Source of the DNA: Georgenia sp. TF02-10
GTDB lineage: Bacteria > Actinomycetota > Actinomycetes > Actinomycetales > Actinomycetaceae
Length of the DNA stretch: 64,000 nt
Reading direction: 5' to 3'
Assembly (NCBI RefSeq): GCF_022759505.1
Contig: NZ_CP094289.1
Location: 744,001-808,000 of the forward strand
Part shown: one piece after another, positions 61,757-64,000 of the stretch
Numbering within the stretch: position 1 is the stretch's first letter
How the letters are laid out: every line of letters begins with the position of its first letter
Notes under the pieces: generated by a model
What the model saw: only the letters and a program-made list of their open reading frames with translations
The model's database searches: none
What the model was told of the DNA's origin: nothing
Made by a program: the position numbers and the translations under genes

Positions 61757-63202
61757 TCAGGCGCTGCGGCGCGCCTCTGCGGAGCCGCCCAGCGGCCGCC
61801 CGGGCCAGGTAGACGGCGTGCCCTCCGGTCGGACCGTCTCGGTGCGGGGCGTGGACGACTCCGCCGCGTAGCTGCCGTAGTAGTAGTAGTCCTGCCGTTC
61901 CTTGCGCTCGACCTTGTTCAGCACGACGCCGAGCACCCGGGCGTCGACGGCGTCGACGGCCGCGAGCGAGTCCGCCAGCTGGGCCTTGTGAATGCGGTCC
62001 GCGCCGACCACGACCAGCGCCCCGTCCGCCAACCGGCTGAGGACGGCAGCGTCGGTGACCGGGAGCAGCGGGGGGCTGTCGAGCAGCACGACGTCGTAGG
62101 TGCGGGTCAGTTGCTCGAGCAGGGCGGTCATCGCCCGGGAGCCGAGCAGCTCGCTGGGGTTGGGCGGGACCGGGCCCGAGGGCAGCACGTCGACGCTCGT
62201 CTGCCGCCAGGGCTGGATCACGTCCTGGACCTCGGCGCGACCGATGAGCACCGTCGTCAGCCCCGCACCACCCTCCAGGCCCATGTACTCGGCCACCGAC
62301 GGGCGCCGGAGGTCGGCGTCGACGAGGGCGACCCGGGCCCCGGCATCGGCGAGGGAGACCGCGAGATTGATCGCCGTCGTGGTCTTGCCCTCGCCCGCGA
62401 TGGAGGAGGTGACGACGATCGAGTTCACCCCGTCGCCGAGGTCGACGAACTGGAGGTTGGTCCGGAGCCGCCGGATGGCCTCGGAGCGGACGCCCAGCGG
62501 GTCGTCGTGAACGAACACGGGCTGCGTCTCCGTGCCCTGCTCGTAGCCAATGGTGGCCACGATCGGCCGGTCGGTGACCGCTGCAAGGTCGCGCTCGTCC
62601 CGGACCTTGGTGTCGGTAATCTCCCGCAGCAGCGCGACCCCATAACCGAGGAGAAGCCCGAGCACGAGGCCGAGGGCAAGATTGCGCGGCACGTTCGGCG
62701 ACGACGGCGAGCCGGGTGCCTCGGCGGGCGTCATCACGGTGGCGAGGACCGGTTCGGTGCCGTCCGCCTGCTCGGGCGTGAGCTGGCCGACGGCGGAGGT
62801 GAGCTCGGCCGCTACCGCATTCGCGGTGTCCGCAGATGTCTCGGCGCTCGGATCGGTGGCCGTGATCTCGAGGATCACGGTGTCCGGGGGGACCGTGACG
62901 GAGACCGCGGACCGCACGTCGTCCACCTCGAGGCCGAGGTCCTGGGCGACGGGTTCGAGCACGAGCGGGGAGGTGGCCACCTCGGCGTAGGAGGCCATCT
63001 GCTTCTCAGTGAAGGTGGACCCCTGGCTGATGTCCGTGATCGAGCTGCCGCCCTGGACCGAGAAGAACACGCGGGTTGCTGCGCTGTAGAGCGGAGTGGT
63101 GAGCAGCGTCACAGCCGCGGTCACCGCGAGGACGGCGACGGCCACCAGGGCGATGCCGAGCCACCGCTTGCGCAGCACGGCCAGGTAGTCGCTGAGTTCC
63201 AC
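61757..63202 (-). CDS. polysaccharide biosynthesis tyrosine autokinase (Wzz + BY-kinase)
   Basis: A 481-residue protein: N-terminal Wzz chain-length domain with two membrane spans (WLGIALVAVAVLAVTAAVTL and NLALGLVLGLLLGYGVALLR), then a CapB-like kinase with Walker A SSIAGEGKTT, Walker A' ALVDADLRRPS, Walker B VVLLDSPPLLP, and a C-terminal Tyr cluster (DYYYYGSYAAES). It autophosphorylates and controls polysaccharide export. GTG 63202 has GGGGGA 5 nt upstream; the longer GTG 63214 is less favoured. Confidence 0.9.
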   Translation of the reverse strand: MELSDYLAVLRKRWLGIALVAVAVLAVTAAVTLLTTPLYSAATRVFFSVQGGSSITDISQGSTFTEKQMASYAEVATSPLVLEPVAQDLGLEVDDVRSAVSVTVPPDTVILEITATDPSAETSADTANAVAAELTSAVGQLTPEQADGTEPVLATVMTPAEAPGSPSSPNVPRNLALGLVLGLLLGYGVALLREITDTKVRDERDLAAVTDRPIVATIGYEQGTETQPVFVHDDPLGVRSEAIRRLRTNLQFVDLGDGVNSIVVTSSIAGEGKTTTAINLAVSLADAGARVALVDADLRRPSVAEYMGLEGGAGLTTVLIGRAEVQDVIQPWRQTSVDVLPSGPVPPNPSELLGSRAMTALLEQLTRTYDVVLLDSPPLLPVTDAAVLSRLADGALVVVGADRIHKAQLADSLAAVDAVDARVLGVVLNKVERKERQDYYYYGSYAAESSTPRTETVRPEGTPSTWPGRPLGGSAEARRSA

Positions 63203-63383
63203 GAGTTCCCCCACGGCAGACGGATGAGCATGGCGATTCTCCCACAGGGAACGAGCCGCCGAGCACCACGGCCCGGCAGAAGTTACCTCACTGGCCAGAT
63301 GCCAACGACCTTCGTGCCGTCATCACGGACGGCTGAAGCGCGGATGGTCCTGTAAGCGGCGCCGCATCTGCCACCATGGACCC

Positions 63384-63503
63384 ATGGCACGGAACCGGCG
63401 ATCCTACAGCGAGCGGCAGCGCTACTGGAGACGAGTCGAGTACGTAAGTCTCGCGGTCATGGTGCTTGCCACCGCGGTTCTCCTGTTTGCACTGTTCCGC
63501 TAG
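63384..63503 (+). CDS. small membrane protein, 39 residues
   Basis: The frame from ATG 63384 reads MARNRRSYSERQRYWRRVEY, then the span VSLAVMVLATAVLLFALF and a final Arg. A basic N-terminus and one hydrophobic helix fit a single-span small protein with its N-terminus inside. CACCAT lies 6 nt before the ATG (leaderless pattern). No family is recognised. Confidence 0.5.
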   Translation: MARNRRSYSERQRYWRRVEYVSLAVMVLATAVLLFALFR

Positions 63504-64000
63504 GCCGCCCCGCCGCGATGGAGGAGGGGAGGCATGTGGCCGGCGAGCAGTTCTCATCGGCGTGTCGTACTACGAACGGACCGCTGCACTGGTGGTAGCT
63601 ATGCCCGAACGTGGCCGACCGCCGCGGCGTAACCACCGGTGCGCAGGTGAAGCGCATCTCGGCACGCCGGCAGCCGCAGGCTTCGTCGAGCGCCCTGCGT
63701 CGTATCGGCGCGGCTCACCCGGGACGAGTGGTGGGGCAGGTTGGGTGGTAGCACCAGGGTGAGGGCCCCACACCAAGCGGAGCTGCGAGCCATACTCCCA
63801 GCCAGCCAATGGCGCCTCCTTCGCCCGCTCACGGGCAATATGCTCGCCGGAAAAAAGACCAGCGGCCAGCATCGCCAGGTGTGTCGACGTCACTGCGCTA
63901 GACGGGCTCTTCACAGATGAGGCTGTAGCGCGGTGAGGACCGGACTGGGCTGACCTCGGCGCGCTGCTGACGGTTGAGCTTGGAGGCGTTGAGGTTCCCG
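63504..64000. other. non-coding region with possible IS end at the right edge
   Basis: No supported gene is seen. The 27-nt sequence at 63903-63929 is nearly the same as that at 55447-55473. Past it, the minus strand reads an open frame to the window edge that ends shortly after YSLICEEPV, so an insertion sequence may begin here. Confidence 0.4.

Overview
The window is very GC-rich chromosomal DNA from an actinobacterium, most like a Micrococcales genus such as Georgenia or Cellulomonas. That placement is an inference from gene content: an XPB-type helicase, a helicase-associated WYL-like protein, DUF3027 next to a sacsin-type ATPase, DUF4012, LPXTG and cell-wall-binding-repeat proteins, many GTG starts, and many starts that lie 6 to 8 nt behind a -10 box (leaderless pattern). 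No rRNA, tRNA, CRISPR array or phage gene was seen.

Layout. 1-7252: a CUT2-type sugar or polyol ABC transporter operon with a Gfo/Idh/MocA oxidoreductase and a TIM-barrel isomerase, facing a divergent ROK repressor that runs off the left edge. 7408-17096: nucleotidyltransferase, a TPM-domain protein with PspA, a DUF559-type protein, then a minus-strand group (DUF2237, HIT, BrkB, XPB helicase) and a DUF4262 gene. 17398-21854: a GntR (YtrA-type) regulator behind a perfect 32-bp palindrome, driving two ABC ATPase/permease pairs. 21945-26531: a ParDE module with a frameshifted toxin, a helicase-associated protein, an orphan Phd/YefM antitoxin, a cold shock protein and an unknown gene. 26704-31124: DUF3027 and a sacsin-like GHKL ATPase, translationally coupled. 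31459-36086: a four-carbon acid sugar kinase with a decayed class II aldolase behind it, then a histidine kinase and a degenerate GGDEF protein. 36168-39444: a lower-GC stretch with an unknown gene, an RlmA-type rRNA methyltransferase and an ApeA-like HEPN protein, a probable anti-phage RNase. 40421-45058: a SipW-type secretion locus with three alternate-signal-peptide surface proteins, their signal peptidase, an Hpt-like protein and a convergent OmpR regulator. 45238-53463: CWBR2/NlpC-P60 hydrolase, OGG-fold protein, low-molecular-weight tyrosine phosphatase, SDR, RND exporter, and a second Hpt-like protein. 53506-64000: MFS transporter, two converging VapBC modules, DUF4012 protein, LPXTG protein, CAP lipoprotein, MarR and luciferase-like monooxygenase pair, tyrosine autokinase, a small membrane protein and a probable IS end.

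Themes. Several loci serve the cell surface (SipW substrates, LPXTG, CWBR2, DUF4012, tyrosine autokinase and phosphatase). The sequence is also unusually rich in short tandem repeats, both between genes and inside the ends of proteins. The strongest candidates for little-described biology are the SipW fibre-like operon with its array of intergenic hairpins and Hpt-like protein, the HEPN/ApeA island, a 35-nt AT-rich inverted repeat between convergent genes near 12.4-12.5 kb, and the DUF3027-sacsin pair.
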